From: Silene latifolia
Taxonomy: Eukaryota > Streptophyta > Magnoliopsida > Caryophyllales > Caryophyllaceae
Assembly: GCF_048544455.1 (NCBI RefSeq)
Contig: NC_133534.1
Span: forward strand, 35,154,217 to 35,218,216
DNA length: 64,000 nucleotides
Reading direction: 5' to 3'
Position numbers and translations under genes: made by a program
Notes under the pieces: model-generated
Databases searched by the model: none
Told to the model about the DNA's origin: nothing
The model's input: the letters and a program-made list of their open reading frames with translations, nothing else
Shown: positions 1 through 9,163 of the stretch, piece after piece
How the letters are laid out: each line of letters begins with the position of its first letter
Numbering within the stretch: the first letter of the stretch is position 1

Positions 1-319
1 GGTTCTCTTAGAGGTGGCCGCTCTATTGACAAGACAGGGAAACATCCTAATACCCCCCATGGGTAACGCTGCAATTAGAACGTTTTTTAATTATTCTCCC
101 TTTATTTGTGCTTTCTCACTATTGTATGTTAGTCAGTAAATGATCTGGTTTTATGTTAATGGTTAACTTTACAGCCAGTGGCTTCCGGCTTCCCGAGAGA
201 ACGTTCATTTTGCCTCTATATATCTAGGTCAAAGAGCTAATCATGCAAATACTTCAAGCGCCAGAAATCTCGACGGGTTTAAAACGCAGGATGGAGCTAT
301 TTTGTTTCGGAGAGGGAAG
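1..319 (+). CDS. two exons of an unrecognised gene, cut by the window edge
   Basis: Two open stretches fit as exons 1-62 and 175-319. Exon one reads open from base 1 and ends at a GG|GTAACG donor. The 112-base gap ends in a pyrimidine-rich acceptor TTTACAG. The phases match (two bases plus one), and the second exon runs 48 codons without a stop to an AAG|GTAATC donor. The peptide includes QWLPASRENVHFASIYLGQ and ANTSSARNLDGFKTQDGAIL. I do not recognise the family and no domain is evident. If the last donor is not used, the frame stops about 16 codons later. The U6 gene lies about 500 bases downstream on the same strand. This may also be an old gene fragment; splicing is inferred from signals only. 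Confidence 0.35.
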
Positions 320-766
320 GTAATCTTACTCTCATCAAGTCTTTTTAGATGGTCTCATATTAGTTAGTGTGAGATCGAACCAATGAACATAAAAAGAATC
401 CACCAATTAACCCACTAAAGCACGACAATTAAGGAATAACTTGCTCATTTATAGGCCCGTCTTGTAGTAATGAGACATCTCAAATAAGAATATGTGAAGT
501 TTCTTTTCTTACTTTTTTGTAGTAACGAGATCAAAGACATCTCTTTGTTAGTAGGAACGCATGTGTTTCACTACAATTCGATTACTATTAGATTAGCAAT
601 TATACATCGTAGTTGGCTTTTGAAGAAAATCTGCAAGAGCCCATTTCTTCTAGCTGGTTAACTTCGAGTAAGTGTGTTTTTCCTGATCCAGTTGCTTGAT
701 GTGAAACAAAGTATGATTAGTTTGCAAATTCTGCTCAGATACTGGCCTAACAAAAGCTTAAAGTTG
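320..766. other. AT-rich intergenic or intronic stretch, no gene seen
   Basis: No convincing coding or RNA signal. It lies between the last possible exon of the left-edge gene and the U6 promoter. It could hold further intron or 3' UTR of that gene. Confidence 0.4.
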
Positions 767-807
767 CTCCCACATCGATGCTTGTACCTACAATTGTTGT
801 ATTTATA
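767..807 (+). promoter_or_regulatory. U6 promoter: USE and TATA box
   Basis: CTCCCACATCG (767-777) matches the plant upstream sequence element RTCCCACATCG at all but the first base. TTTATA (802-807) is the TATA box. The gap of 24 bases between them is the short spacing known for plant RNA polymerase III snRNA genes. The TATA box sits about 24 bases before the U6 start. Confidence 0.93.
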
Positions 808-830
808 ATCTTATACTTCACAAGTTGGTT

Positions 831-850
831 GTCCCTTCGGGGACATTTGA

Positions 851-882
<32 letters not shown>

Positions 883-932
883 GGCCCCTGCGCAAGGATG
901 ACACGCATAAATCGAGAAATGGTCCAAATTTT
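831..932 (+). ncRNA. U6: U6 spliceosomal snRNA
   Basis: A 102-base match to plant U6 snRNA, the catalytic RNA of the spliceosome. It starts with the GTCCCTTCGGGGACAT 5' stem-loop, carries the invariant ACAGAGA box (866-872) that pairs with the 5' splice site, then the AGC triad and the U2/U4-pairing region, and ends in GGTCCAAATTTT. Only about three bases differ from the usual plant sequence (TT for CC after the 5' stem, and CGCATAAAT for CGCACAAAT). None of the core catalytic bases is altered. Promoter elements and a T-run terminator are both in place, so this looks like a working polymerase III gene. It lies 3.1 kb from the first of nine U1 copies. A recent pseudogene is possible but less likely given the intact promoter. 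Confidence 0.95.
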
Positions 933-935
933 TTT
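929..935 (+). terminator. polymerase III T-run terminator of U6
   Basis: Seven T residues directly at the U6 3' end, the usual RNA polymerase III stop signal. Confidence 0.9.
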
Positions 936-1944
936 GACAATTTTTCCTTCCGAGTTTTTCGATGGTAAAGCTGTAAGGGCATTTTGTATCGGAATAAGTT
1001 GCAAGCATTTTCTGATAGTTTTTTTTTTTGGACAAGATATTTTCTGATAGTTGTTTTGGCTTTCTCTCCATGACTTGTTCTATGTTAAAGTGTGTAATAA
1101 GTTACTAGCGTTTATGAAGGTAGAATTTTAGGCATTTTGGCGGGAATGAGTGACAAGTCTAAGGATTGTTGTGTTGCGACAAATAAATCAAAGATGCTAA
1201 TTTCAATTTGGCTTATCACATGTACATGTAGCGGATGCATATTACTAAACCATGGTTAATGAAGATGCTTATGATAGGAGAGAGGCATCCTCTAGGCACG
1301 TTTAAGTGTCGCATATCAAAAGTTGTCTTGACAAATTATATTTACTAATGTATTGATCACGTCCCGTTGTTAAAAATGCCTTCACAAGTTAGCATTGAAG
1401 TTGAGTTAATGTGTTCTTATATAAAGAATTGCATGTCTCCGTAAAGAATCTTCTGAACTATTGCGTGCTTTCTAAAAATTGTGTTGTTCTTAGTTGCTAC
1501 CGTTCCTACCCAACCAGTTACTTAGAAATACGATGTTTACTATGACTTAGGATGTCCATTTTTTTTATCCTTAATTAGGCATTATGTTAAATTTAAGAGA
1601 ATTGAGTGAACCTAATTCCACCTACATACATACTGTCTTTCACATAATAGACAATTGGTCTAATTTGAAATGGTGGTGAAAACTCCAGGATCTTCACAAA
1701 GATTTTTGATTTCTAAGATGATTGAATAATATGTTAATGTCTAGGCTAGTGTCACCATCTTAAGATCATGTAGAAGGGTTCCCCACAAGCGGGTAAAGCC
1801 GTAGTAATCTAGAACAGCAAAAACAGCATTAGTTTACGACATGCTGGATTGTGTTACTGATCTATCTCCGAATTTTTTTTGCAACAATTTTTTTTTTTTT
1901 TTTTTTTTCAATTTTTCACGATGAAACTTCACCATATTCAGTAT
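936..1944. other. AT-rich intergenic DNA
   Basis: No coding frame or RNA gene recognised. A T-tract lies near 1888-1908. The open minus-strand frame over 811-1071 is the complement of the U6 gene. Confidence 0.5.
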
Positions 1945-2212
1945 TAGGATCATGTAAGTCCTCCTCCTTCCCTTGAGTTCATAAGTCTTCCTTAGAACCA
2001 TTGGACGAGGGAGATGGAGGGCTTAGATTGGAAGCTAAAAATTGTGGTTATTAGTCTAATTAACATTCTATCTCTCTACTCACCCTAATTAATCACAACA
2101 TCCTAATTAACTACTAATCTAATATATCTATTTTTTTCATTATTTTTTAAATTTTAGATCTTATATTATTTTAGTCACATTTATTTTTTTCGGTTTCTTA
2201 TAGTTGTTGGTG

Positions 2213-2830
2213 GTGGTATTAAAGTTACATTTTTCTCCATTAAAATTACACTTTTTTCTATTAAAGTTACATTTTTTCAAGTTACATTTTTCTCTATTAA
2301 AATTACACTTTTTTCCTATTAAAATTACACTTTTTTCTGTTAAAGTTACATTTTTCTTTATTATTAAAGTTACACTTTTCTCCATTAAAATTACACTTTT
2401 ATCTATTAAAATTACAATTTTTTCTGTTAAAATTACATTTTTCTCTATTAAAATTACACTTTTTTCTATTAAAATTACACTTTTTCTGTTTAAGTTACAC
2501 TTATCTCTATTAAGGGTACCCTCTCAAGGACTAAATTTGATACTCTCGATGGATTAAAGTTACACTATCAAAAGACTAAAGTTACACTCTCAATAGATTA
2601 AAGTTACACATTGAATATGGACTAGAGATATACTCTCAATGGACTAAAATTACAATTTAATGTACTAAAATTACACTTTAGTTGACTAAAGTTACACTTC
2701 TGGACTAAAATTACAATTTAATGGACTAAAGTTACACTTTTGGACTAAAATTATAATTTAATGGACTAAAATTACACTTTAGTTGACTAAAGTTACACTT
2801 CTAAAAGACTAAAGTTACACTTCTAAGTTA
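2213..2830. repeat. degenerate short tandem repeat array, ATTAAAATTACACTTTT type
   Basis: More than twenty copies of a motif close to ATTAAAGTTACACTTTT follow each other at irregular 15-30 base steps. From about 2560 the unit changes to GGACTAAAATTACACTT. The array is the core of the surrounding inverted-repeat element. The open frames across it are by-products of the repeat. Confidence 0.8.
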
Positions 2831-3130
2831 TAAATCACTCAATTTACGTTGTGTTAAAATTTGAAAAAAAAAAAATATTTCTCAAAAAGTGACGTAAAAT
2901 TGCTTCAAAATTTCAAATTTGTCGTAAACTTGCTTCAAATTTTGAAATTTCAAAATAATATCCGTCAAAACCGCTTTCTTTTTGTTAAAATTACACTTTT
3001 TTTTGTTAGAATTACACTCGTAAAATTTGTATAAACTTTGAAGTATAAGAAGACCTTTTTTTTGTTAAGTGTATAATAATAAATTAGTAAATGTATAATT
3101 AAAGCTAGAGAGAGAAAATGAGATTAATTA

Positions 3131-3418
3131 GAGCATCAACAATGGTAAGCTAGTTGCTACTAGCTTACATTTGCCACATCAACTTTTTAAGCCACAACAA
3201 TTTCAAGCTACAATTTGCTCCAATTTCAAGCTAATTTACTAGTAGCTCTATTTTCTATTGGTTACATTCTTCTTGTAGGACCATTTGAGCTACTAGCCCC
3301 ATGGAGCTACTAACTCAATTTAAGCTAGTTTATGTAGAGTGCTTCAATGGTTAAGCAAGTAGCTTGAAATCTTTTTTATTTGCAAGCAAGTCCTTTTAGG
3401 TAACCATTGGAGATGCTC
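3131..3418. mobile_element. Tourist-like (PIF/Harbinger) MITE
   Basis: The ends GAGCATCAACAATGG and CCATTGGAGATGCTC are inverted repeats, flanked by the 3-base target duplication TTA (3128-3130 and 3419-3421). It is 288 bases long and without coding capacity, typical of Tourist MITEs mobilised by PIF/Harbinger transposases. It is nested in the older element at 1945-3545. Confidence 0.85.
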
Positions 3419-3667
3419 TTAGTGTATAGAAAACTCATTAGTGTTAAGTGTGTTTGTTGTCTTCAATCTCAACCATCCATATTGGAGGATCTAATGGTAA
3501 GGGATAAGACTTAGGGACTCAAAACATATGGTGGACTTATGAAATAAAGATGACCATTATCCAAGGAAATTCAAATTTTAATTATTTAACGACTACGATA
3601 ATTGACCTATATTGCATGGTGATGTGTACATCTCGAAGTTATTGTGTGCTATAAACTTAAGGTACAT

Positions 3668-3710
3668 CTTAGAAAATGAAAAAGTTGACGGGTACACGAG
3701 AGAATATCCC
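3668..3710. mobile_element. terminal fragment of the 440-base MITE seen whole at 49454
   Basis: The stretch ending GGGTACACGAGAGAATATCCC matches the right end of the palindrome-ended MITE at 49454-49893. Only one end is recognisable here. Confidence 0.5.
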
Positions 3711-3963
3711 AAAAATATATTAAAAAAAAAAAGAAAAAATAGAAAACACTTTCAAAAAAGTGTGTAACCTAAAAAAAATCGCAAGTTTTGATAATTTCAT
3801 AGCTAAAACAATGATTTTCATATCTTTCGATTTAATTTACAATTGGAAATTTATTCATAGTATCAATAGGTTATTTTAGCAATAGAGACGGAGACTCGTA
3901 AAGCAGAGCATGTTTGGTATCATTCCTTGACCAATATTCATTCCTAATACAAGTTATGACCGA

Positions 3964-4010
3964 ATTCCACATCAAAAAATTAAACTAGTATGAAGCAGAG
4001 GTAGGTATAA
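3964..4010 (+). promoter_or_regulatory. U1 promoter (copy 1): USE and TATA
   Basis: ATTCCACATCA (3964-3974) is a USE with two mismatches to RTCCCACATCG. GTATAA (4005-4010) is the TATA box. The gap of about 30 bases is the long spacing of RNA polymerase II snRNA genes. Confidence 0.8.
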
Positions 4011-4036
4011 GTAATGAGCCATGAACAATTAGCAAA

Positions 4037-4200
4037 CTACTTACCTGGATGGGGTTAATGGGTGATCAAGAAGACTCATAACCTAGGCCTGTGATCTCCA
4101 TTGCACTACGGAGAGGCGCATGCTGAAGATCTCCCCGCTGTGGGACAGTCTACATCATAATTTGTTCTAGTGGGGGAATGTGTTCGCGCAGCCCCTGCCC
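4037..4200 (+). ncRNA. U1: U1 snRNA, copy 1 (plus subtype)
   Basis: A 164-base U1 snRNA-like gene; U1 recognises 5' splice sites. The 5' end reads CTACTTACCTGG, so the pairing stretch ACTTACCTG is intact though the first base differs from the usual A. Stem-loop I contains GATCAAGAAG (U1-70K site). Stem-loop II is CTCC-ATTGCAC-GGAG, with the U1A-type loop and a closed stem. The Sm site ATAATTTGT and a 3' stem ending in GCCCCTGCCC follow. The USE and TATA have polymerase II spacing. It faces the minus-strand copy at 6.1 kb, 1.8 kb away. The promoter USE is the weakest of the three plus copies, so expression may be lower. Confidence 0.9.
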
Positions 4201-4691
4201 AATAAGAAATTTTTAAGTTTTCCTTTTTCGACTTATTAGAGGAGGATTGCTATCTGGTCGATAAGGTAGATAACAATTCTCTAGTTATTAATCGGGCCAA
4301 CAATTATTTTTGTCACTGACCAGATCTGGTCGATGTGGTTCCGCTTAGGCGGACAAATTTGGTTGGAGTTATTATTGCTCGGTTTGATCTTTAGTTTTAA
4401 GTTTTATTTGACTCGAATTTCTTTCCACTACAATAAAGCAACAAGTATGCAATATATTATGTCAATTTTAATTCTATTTAAACTTAAATTCTGTCGAAGT
4501 TGAAGCCAATTAAACAAAGGATAATGTCTTTTGTACTTGTCGTAGATGTGATTACCGTATGATTGTACTGATTGTCTACAATAGGACATTCACTGGTTGC
4601 CAGGACCGCGCTCTTGCTCCGTAATTTTTTTGATTTCAAATGGCGATGTGTTTTAAGTGCTTATTGCTTAATGATAAAAAAGTACAATTGA
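4201..4691. other. U1 unit spacer with a conserved block
   Basis: No gene recognised. A block around 4516-4640 (TTTTGTACTTGTCGTAGATG, then TGATTGTCTACAATAGGACA) recurs at 9285-9410, 47218-47345 and 50800-50945 as part of the duplication units. Confidence 0.6.
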
Positions 4692-5072
4692 TGATCAGAA
4701 TGGGATTTGTTGGTTGATGGAACTTGTGATCTATGTTGCAGTGCACCTGAGGATCTGCTGCAGATTGCTTCAGGCAAAGCTTAGCGTTAGCTTTAACATG
4801 TCTGAGTTGGTACAATGGTATACTAACAGCAGGAGACTTACTAAGATGCAGAGGAGGATTATGGGGGCTTGTCATGTTGCCCTTATGTTCTCTATTCGGA
4901 CAACCCGCAATGAAGCAAGAATTAAGATGATGGTGAGGAGGCCTGAATGACTGGTGCAGCAGATTTTGGTTAATGTAATGCATCGTTTCAACAGATTGAA
5001 TACTGGCGGGTACAATTCAGATGCGTGAGAGAGTTTGGCTACAACAGTTGCAGTGATTGTTATTGTTTTTAC
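4692..5072 (+). mobile_element. LINE 3' coding fragment
   Basis: An open frame (4714-4950) contains QRRIMGACHVALMFSIRTTR and similar residues, like the C-terminal zinc-binding/connector region that follows plant L1 reverse transcriptases (zf-RVT). After one stop the frame continues with VQQILVNVMHRFNRLNTGG. Other U1 units lack this stretch and have spacer sequence instead, so it is an insertion replacing about 45 bases of spacer. It is much shorter than a full LINE and lacks reverse transcriptase. Confidence 0.55.
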
Positions 5073-6032
5073 ATCTGGTGGTGCTCACAATCTTTCACGC
5101 CCCGTTCTACAAAGTGAGTAGACCCATATTATTGCAGCTAGGAAAATTGAAATAATGTATCAAATATTTTATCCTCTATTGAATTAGGAAATGTCAATAT
5201 ATTATCGAGAGTTTTAAAAAAAAAAAATCAAATACTATATATTATCGAGTTCTACAACTGAACTGACATTTGATTTTAACATAATTTAGTGAAGATGAAA
5301 CCCACATGGGGAAAAAGCGCGAGATACAGGCTACGACCATGGAATAAATTCCGACTTCCAGCTCATTGAAAGTTACGCAGCTATGTAGTGAGCACAAAGC
5401 GAACTATTCTTTCGCCTTTTACTAAAGAATACCGTGTGCTCGCTTCTTATAAGTAGCATACGTTAATTTTTGTAGGATTTCCTTTACTAAGGGAGTCCAT
5501 CAGTACAATTGTAGATTTTAGCATTTATGTTGTAACATGTAAGCATATGTTTTATATTTGGAGAATCCCTTAAAAATACATACCAAATGTTCATTCTTCC
5601 TTTACTGTATAGGAACTCGGACGTTATGCAAATACAACACTCCTCGTTCCCCTTGCGTAGTGAGGCAAACTCAACAATTTGTTTCATAATATATAAATTA
5701 CTATGTATTATCTGGGCAATCTGGTTGACAAACTAAGTCAATCACTTTTCGATCGGAATTGGAAACCAACCCTATAGCGTGTGATGATCAACCCTAACAC
5801 AACCCATTGACTATTTTACTTGTCTATAAGCACCTTGAATTTCCTACTGCAGTTTAACTATCTAATCTTGTTTTATATCAAATTATCAACAATAAAATTT
5901 AGAATGAATAAAACATTTATTTGGCATAAAACAAAAATTTCAAGTATTTAACTATCTAATCTTGATTTTTTAATACAAGTGACAATTAATTTCGAAAACC
6001 CAGATAAGTCTAAAGACGATTAAACTTAAATT
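5073..6032. other. U1 unit spacer
   Basis: Non-coding; sequence shared with 9480-10930 and with the minus-strand U1 spacers elsewhere. No additional RNA gene recognised. Confidence 0.6.
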
Positions 6033-6196
6033 GGGTAGGGGCCGCGCGAACGCAGGCCCCAACTATAACAAATAATGACGTAGACTCTCCCACATTGGGG
6101 AGATCTTAGGGGTATGCATCTTCAAAGTGCAATGAGGACCACATGCCTAGGCAATGGACCTTCTTGATCGCCCATTGACCCAGTCCAGGTAAGTAC
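6033..6196 (-). ncRNA. U1: U1 snRNA, copy 2 (beta flank, canonical 5' end)
   Basis: Read on the minus strand it starts GTACTTACCTGGACTGGGTC, with the intact 5'-splice-site pairing stretch ACTTACCTG. Stem-loop I is GGGCGATCAAGAAGGTCC. The U1A-type ATTGCAC, an ATTATTTGTT Sm site and the 3' stem GGGGCCTGCGTTCGCGCGGC follow. Directly downstream, CA-N5-AGTTTAA matches the plant snRNA 3' box CAN(3-10)AGTNNAA exactly. Flanks match the copies at 13.8 and 59.6 kb (beta), but those two have a changed 5' end and this one does not. This is one of the best candidates for a working gene. Confidence 0.92.
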
Positions 6197-6220
6197 CTAA
6201 CAATGTTGTTCTGTTTTGGT

Positions 6221-6269
6221 TTTATACCTGACGTACCGAGTTATCTCTTGTACTCCTCCAATGTGGGAT
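6221..6269 (-). promoter_or_regulatory. U1 promoter (copy 2)
   Basis: On the minus strand, ATCCCACATTG (6259-6269) is a USE one base off consensus and GGTATAAA (6221-6228) is the TATA box. The gap is 30 bases, polymerase II type. The TATA box lies about 25 bases before the RNA start. Confidence 0.88.
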
Positions 6270-7551
6270 ATGTAACGTTGAGCAACACAACCCAAGCGCT
6301 GCATTTTGCAGTTCTTTAGTTGGGTATAGCCCATAGATCTTCAGATTAGCTGATCAGAGCTTTGCTGAATAATGGCAACATCTAAGGGAGATACTTGCTT
6401 AGAGGATCCCAATAGATGAGTATAATAGTCAACAAAACCCTCGGCCCACCTAGCTAGCTCAATTCTTTTAGTCCCATGTCTATCAACGTAACAATCCTTC
6501 CTATAATCTGTTGTTGCTTCCTTTCTTGGATTTTAGAGAAGAAAATTTTTGAAGAACAATCTCCATATATCTGATGTTTTCAACTTTAGCTTTTTGCTTA
6601 TAAATGCTCATTTCAGCAGTTTTAAGAGTGTCATAGGATTCCAAAAGCAGTCTTTCTTTATTAATAAGGAGCTTGAAAAAGAGGACGAGATTGCAATTTC
6701 TGCTGACAATCCCAAAGGGCAGTTTTAGCTTCAGCTACCCTAGCAGAAAACTACTACGAACCATTCTATTCTTTCAACAAATTAAATGTTTCCCAATAAA
6801 TAAAAAAAAAGAAAATAAAATTGTATAAATGTTTGCTTGACTGTTGTTCAGAGTTCTTTCATTAGTGTAGGTATACTCAATGCTTAAGAGTGACTTGGGC
6901 TTTCTTTAGCTCGGATTAGTTCGGATTAAAATTAAAATGTTCTCAAGGCAAAAAACTATGAGCAGAAGTAGAGTTCCCAATAAAAATCAGTTTGTGTAGT
7001 TTTGCATGTACTCCGTATATCATATATTAATATAACGTGACATAAATCCACAATCCTAATGTACCGTGTCACAAGCTATAAAATTTCAACGCAGAACTTT
7101 TTTTCAATGCTTATTCTCTGTGGCCAAAAGATTTCACTCGTGTCAATATCATCATCCTCATATCATCATACTCCTTATTAAAAGCCAAAAATATGAGAGG
7201 GGACTTTTCACATTATGGTTCAGTGGAAAAATAAATCTCTCTTAGACAAATAGTGTTTGCTTACGGAAAAATGGAGAAATATCAGCTAAGTTAGTTGATA
7301 AAGATTTTGAATAGTGATATATTTGGTCTAATTCAAACTCGTTACCATACTAACCATTCTTAATCCCCCTTTATAAAAAGCTCGGGAGACAGAAATTAAA
7401 ACAATTTCTTTGAAGGGGCCTCACCACCTTGGTACTCAAGAATCGATTGTCATACTTCAAAAATGTAAGAAATGCCTTTGTGAATTAGAAGAGGACAAAA
7501 AATTGCATTTACAAAGGAAGTCCGTAGATAAAAACAAAGACAAAAATTTCA
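6270..7551. other. U1 unit spacer
   Basis: Non-coding DNA shared in patches with 11150-11400, 13940-14740, 47870-48300 and 59750-60300. No gene seen. The short open frame at 7410-7601 is a chance frame over the downstream flank of the MUCI70-like last exon. Confidence 0.55.
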
Positions 7552-7821
7552 TTAACCAGCTTTTGATGTTTGTACAAGTGCTCGCAAGACAACTTGACTA
7601 AGATTAAAGATTGGCGGGGTAGGCAGTCCACAACCCAAAACCTCATCGACTTTCTTTCAAGGCACTTTTTTTCTTAAAATCGGCGAGAGATTTGATCTAC
7701 TCTACTTTGGAAGAATGCTCTTGAGTGTGTGGGTGCCAACACAAAAATAGAGTTGTATTCGCAATTAGGGAACATGTAAAACTTGAACTGATGTTTTAGA
7801 CTGTAGACAACGAAGCCAAAG

Positions 7822-8582
7822 AAAAAATAGAGTTAGAGGTTTTTGGAATGGAGTTAGACTCCATTCCACCTTGTTACTACTAATATATCTATTTTTGAGC
7901 CGAACCAAATACATATGAATAAGTATGGGGTTCTAACTAGACCTGGCAAAACGGGTCACTCGGGTCGGATACGGGTCGGGTCAGTTTGGATCGGGTCATT
8001 TCAGGTCTGTCACATATTTCGGGTCGGGTAGGGTAAGGTAGGGTCGGGTCGGGTCACTTTCGGGTTTCGGGTCAATTTCGGGTGACCTGTTGTCGGGTCA
8101 TTTCGGGTCGGGTCATTTTCGGGTATAGGTCATTTTGGGTCAGGTTGCTTTTGAGTTAATGGCTAAGCACTTAAGTTAATACTATTTTGATTAAGAAATA
8201 CTATTTTGCAAATTTAACTATTTATTAAGAATTATTGTAACCAATGAAACTTTATTTTGATATATATAGTATTAATATGAGTTAGTACTAGTCGTTTCGG
8301 GTCACTTCAAGCCATTTGGGATCAAGTCAGTTATGAGTCGGGTTTTTTTGGATTGGGTCACCTCGGATCGGGTCAACATTGGGTCAGACAATGTTCGGGT
8401 CGGGTTGGGTCAATTTGGGTTTCGGGTCATATTCGGGTCAAGCAAGTTCGGGTCATTTTCGGGTCTCGGGTCAGCCTTTTCGGGTCGGGTCATTCGGGTC
8501 TGACCCATTTTGCCAGGTCTAGTTCTAACTTCATACCTATATGGAGTCACAATCCATTCCTAACTTTGAACCAAACGACCCC
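7822..8582. mobile_element. insertion in the MUCI70-like exon copy, probably a MITE
   Basis: Sequence absent from the two other copies of this exon. Its right end reads TTTGAACCAAACGACCCC; its left end has TTTTTGGAATGGAGTTAG. The inverted repeats are only partly recognisable. It contains the hAT-type MITE at 7938-8521. Confidence 0.5.
7938..8521. mobile_element. hAT-type MITE rich in GGGTCGGGT motifs
   Basis: The termini TAGACCTGGCAAAACGGGTC and GACCCATTTTGCCAGGTCTA are inverted repeats. They are flanked by an exact 8-base duplication GTTCTAAC (7930-7937 and 8522-8529), the hAT length. The interior is dominated by GGGTCGGGT-like repeats on both sides of an AT-rich centre. No coding capacity. 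Confidence 0.85.
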
Positions 8583-8925
8583 TAAATAGATTATTCAGTG
8601 AAGTGTGCTTCCCAATGATAACTGCTCCTTCTGACACATCTGCATTGTAATGAGCAAATGTCAGAACGTAAAGAATCAAGATGCTATTACATTAACACAA
8701 ATTCTCATAGGAGACGCTCCCACACACGCATTTCAATAAGTGCGCTCTATTTAACATTTTAACCATTAGTTAATCACAAATGATTTCATATCTTCCGAAT
8801 TAATTTGCACTTGGAATTTTATTCATGGTATCACTAGGTTATTCTAGCAATAGAGACACAGACTCATAGAGATGAGCATGTTTGGTATCATTCCTTATTC
8901 ATTCCTAATACACAAGTTATGACCG

Positions 8926-8973
8926 AATCCCACATCAAAAAATTAAACTAGTATGAAGCAGAGGCAGGTATAA
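8926..8973 (+). promoter_or_regulatory. U1 promoter (copy 3)
   Basis: ATCCCACATCA (8926-8936) matches the USE except for its last base; GTATAA (8968-8973) is the TATA box. The gap of 31 bases is polymerase II type. Confidence 0.9.
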
Positions 8974-8999
8974 GTAATGAGCCACGAACAATTAGCAAA

Positions 9000-9163
9000 C
9001 TACTTACCTGGATGGGGTTAATGGGTGATCAAGAAGACTCATAACCTAGGCCTGTGATCTCCATTGCACTACGGAGAGGCGCATGCTTAAGATCTCCCCG
9101 TTGTGGGAGAGTCTACATCATAATTTGTTCTTGTGGGGGAATGCGTTCGTGCAGCCCCTGCCT
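9000..9163 (+). ncRNA. U1: U1 snRNA, copy 3 (plus subtype)
   Basis: 164 bases, starting CTACTTACCTGGATGGGGTT with the splice-site pairing stretch intact. It has GATCAAGAAG in stem-loop I, CTCC-ATTGCAC-GGAG in stem-loop II, the Sm site ATAATTTGT and a 3' stem GCGTTCGTGCAGCCCC. It differs from copy 1 at only a handful of bases. Downstream AGTTATAA resembles, but does not exactly match, the plant 3' box. USE and TATA are good. It faces the truncated minus-strand copy near 11.0 kb. Confidence 0.9.

Larger units (their letters stand above)
1945..3545. mobile_element. nonautonomous DNA transposon with long terminal inverted repeats
   Basis: The left end (about 1951-2035, ATGTAAGTCCTCCTCC then GAGTTCATAAGTC) and the reverse complement of the right end (about 3460-3545, CATAAGTCCACCATATG then GAGTCCCTAAGTC) align over roughly 80 bases with mismatches. 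There is no coding capacity. The interior is a degenerate ATTAAAATTACAC array, and a Tourist-like element is nested at 3131-3418. The exact ends and target duplication are not resolved, so the superfamily (Mutator- or hAT-like) is open. Confidence 0.6.
3820..8582. repeat. U1 duplication unit A
   Basis: Paralogous to units B and C. In order: last-intron remnant of the MUCI70-like gene (short here), plus-strand U1, about 1.8 kb spacer, minus-strand U1 of beta flank type, and then a piece of the MUCI70-like last exon that runs into the insertion at 7822-8582. Matching sequence resumes at 8583 in unit B. Similarity to 8700-9700 and 44870-45310 is visible base by base. Borders are approximate. Confidence 0.75.
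7552..8690 (-). pseudogene. broken copy of the MUCI70-like last exon
   Basis: 7552-7821 and 8583-8690 match the last exon and last-intron edge of the real gene at 60309-60720. The stop region (ACCAGCTTTTGATG), the antisense of the GLWTAYPADL region and the acceptor region (CTGCATTGTAATGAGC) are all recognisable. About 55 bases of coding sequence between the two pieces are missing, and a 0.76-kb insertion (7822-8582) sits there instead. The frame is disrupted, no other exons are present and no promoter is expected, so this is a duplicated gene end without function. It marks the joint between U1 units A and B. Confidence 0.82.

Noticed and set aside
811-1071. 86-residue minus-strand frame
   Set aside because: It is the complement of the U6 snRNA gene and flank.
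2161-2557. Two overlapping frames with repeated KCNFN and LHFF motifs; array reminiscent of a CRISPR
   Set aside because: Degenerate minisatellite with no constant repeat length or unique spacers, in a plant nuclear context inside a transposon.
4556-4640. Possible C/D box snoRNA (ATGATGC-like and CTGA boxes) in the conserved spacer block
   Set aside because: The C box is imperfect and altered in copy 1, no terminal stem is evident, and conservation is explained by duplication.
7410-7601. 63-residue plus-strand frame
   Set aside because: It overlaps the antisense of the duplicated MUCI70-like exon flank; chance frame.
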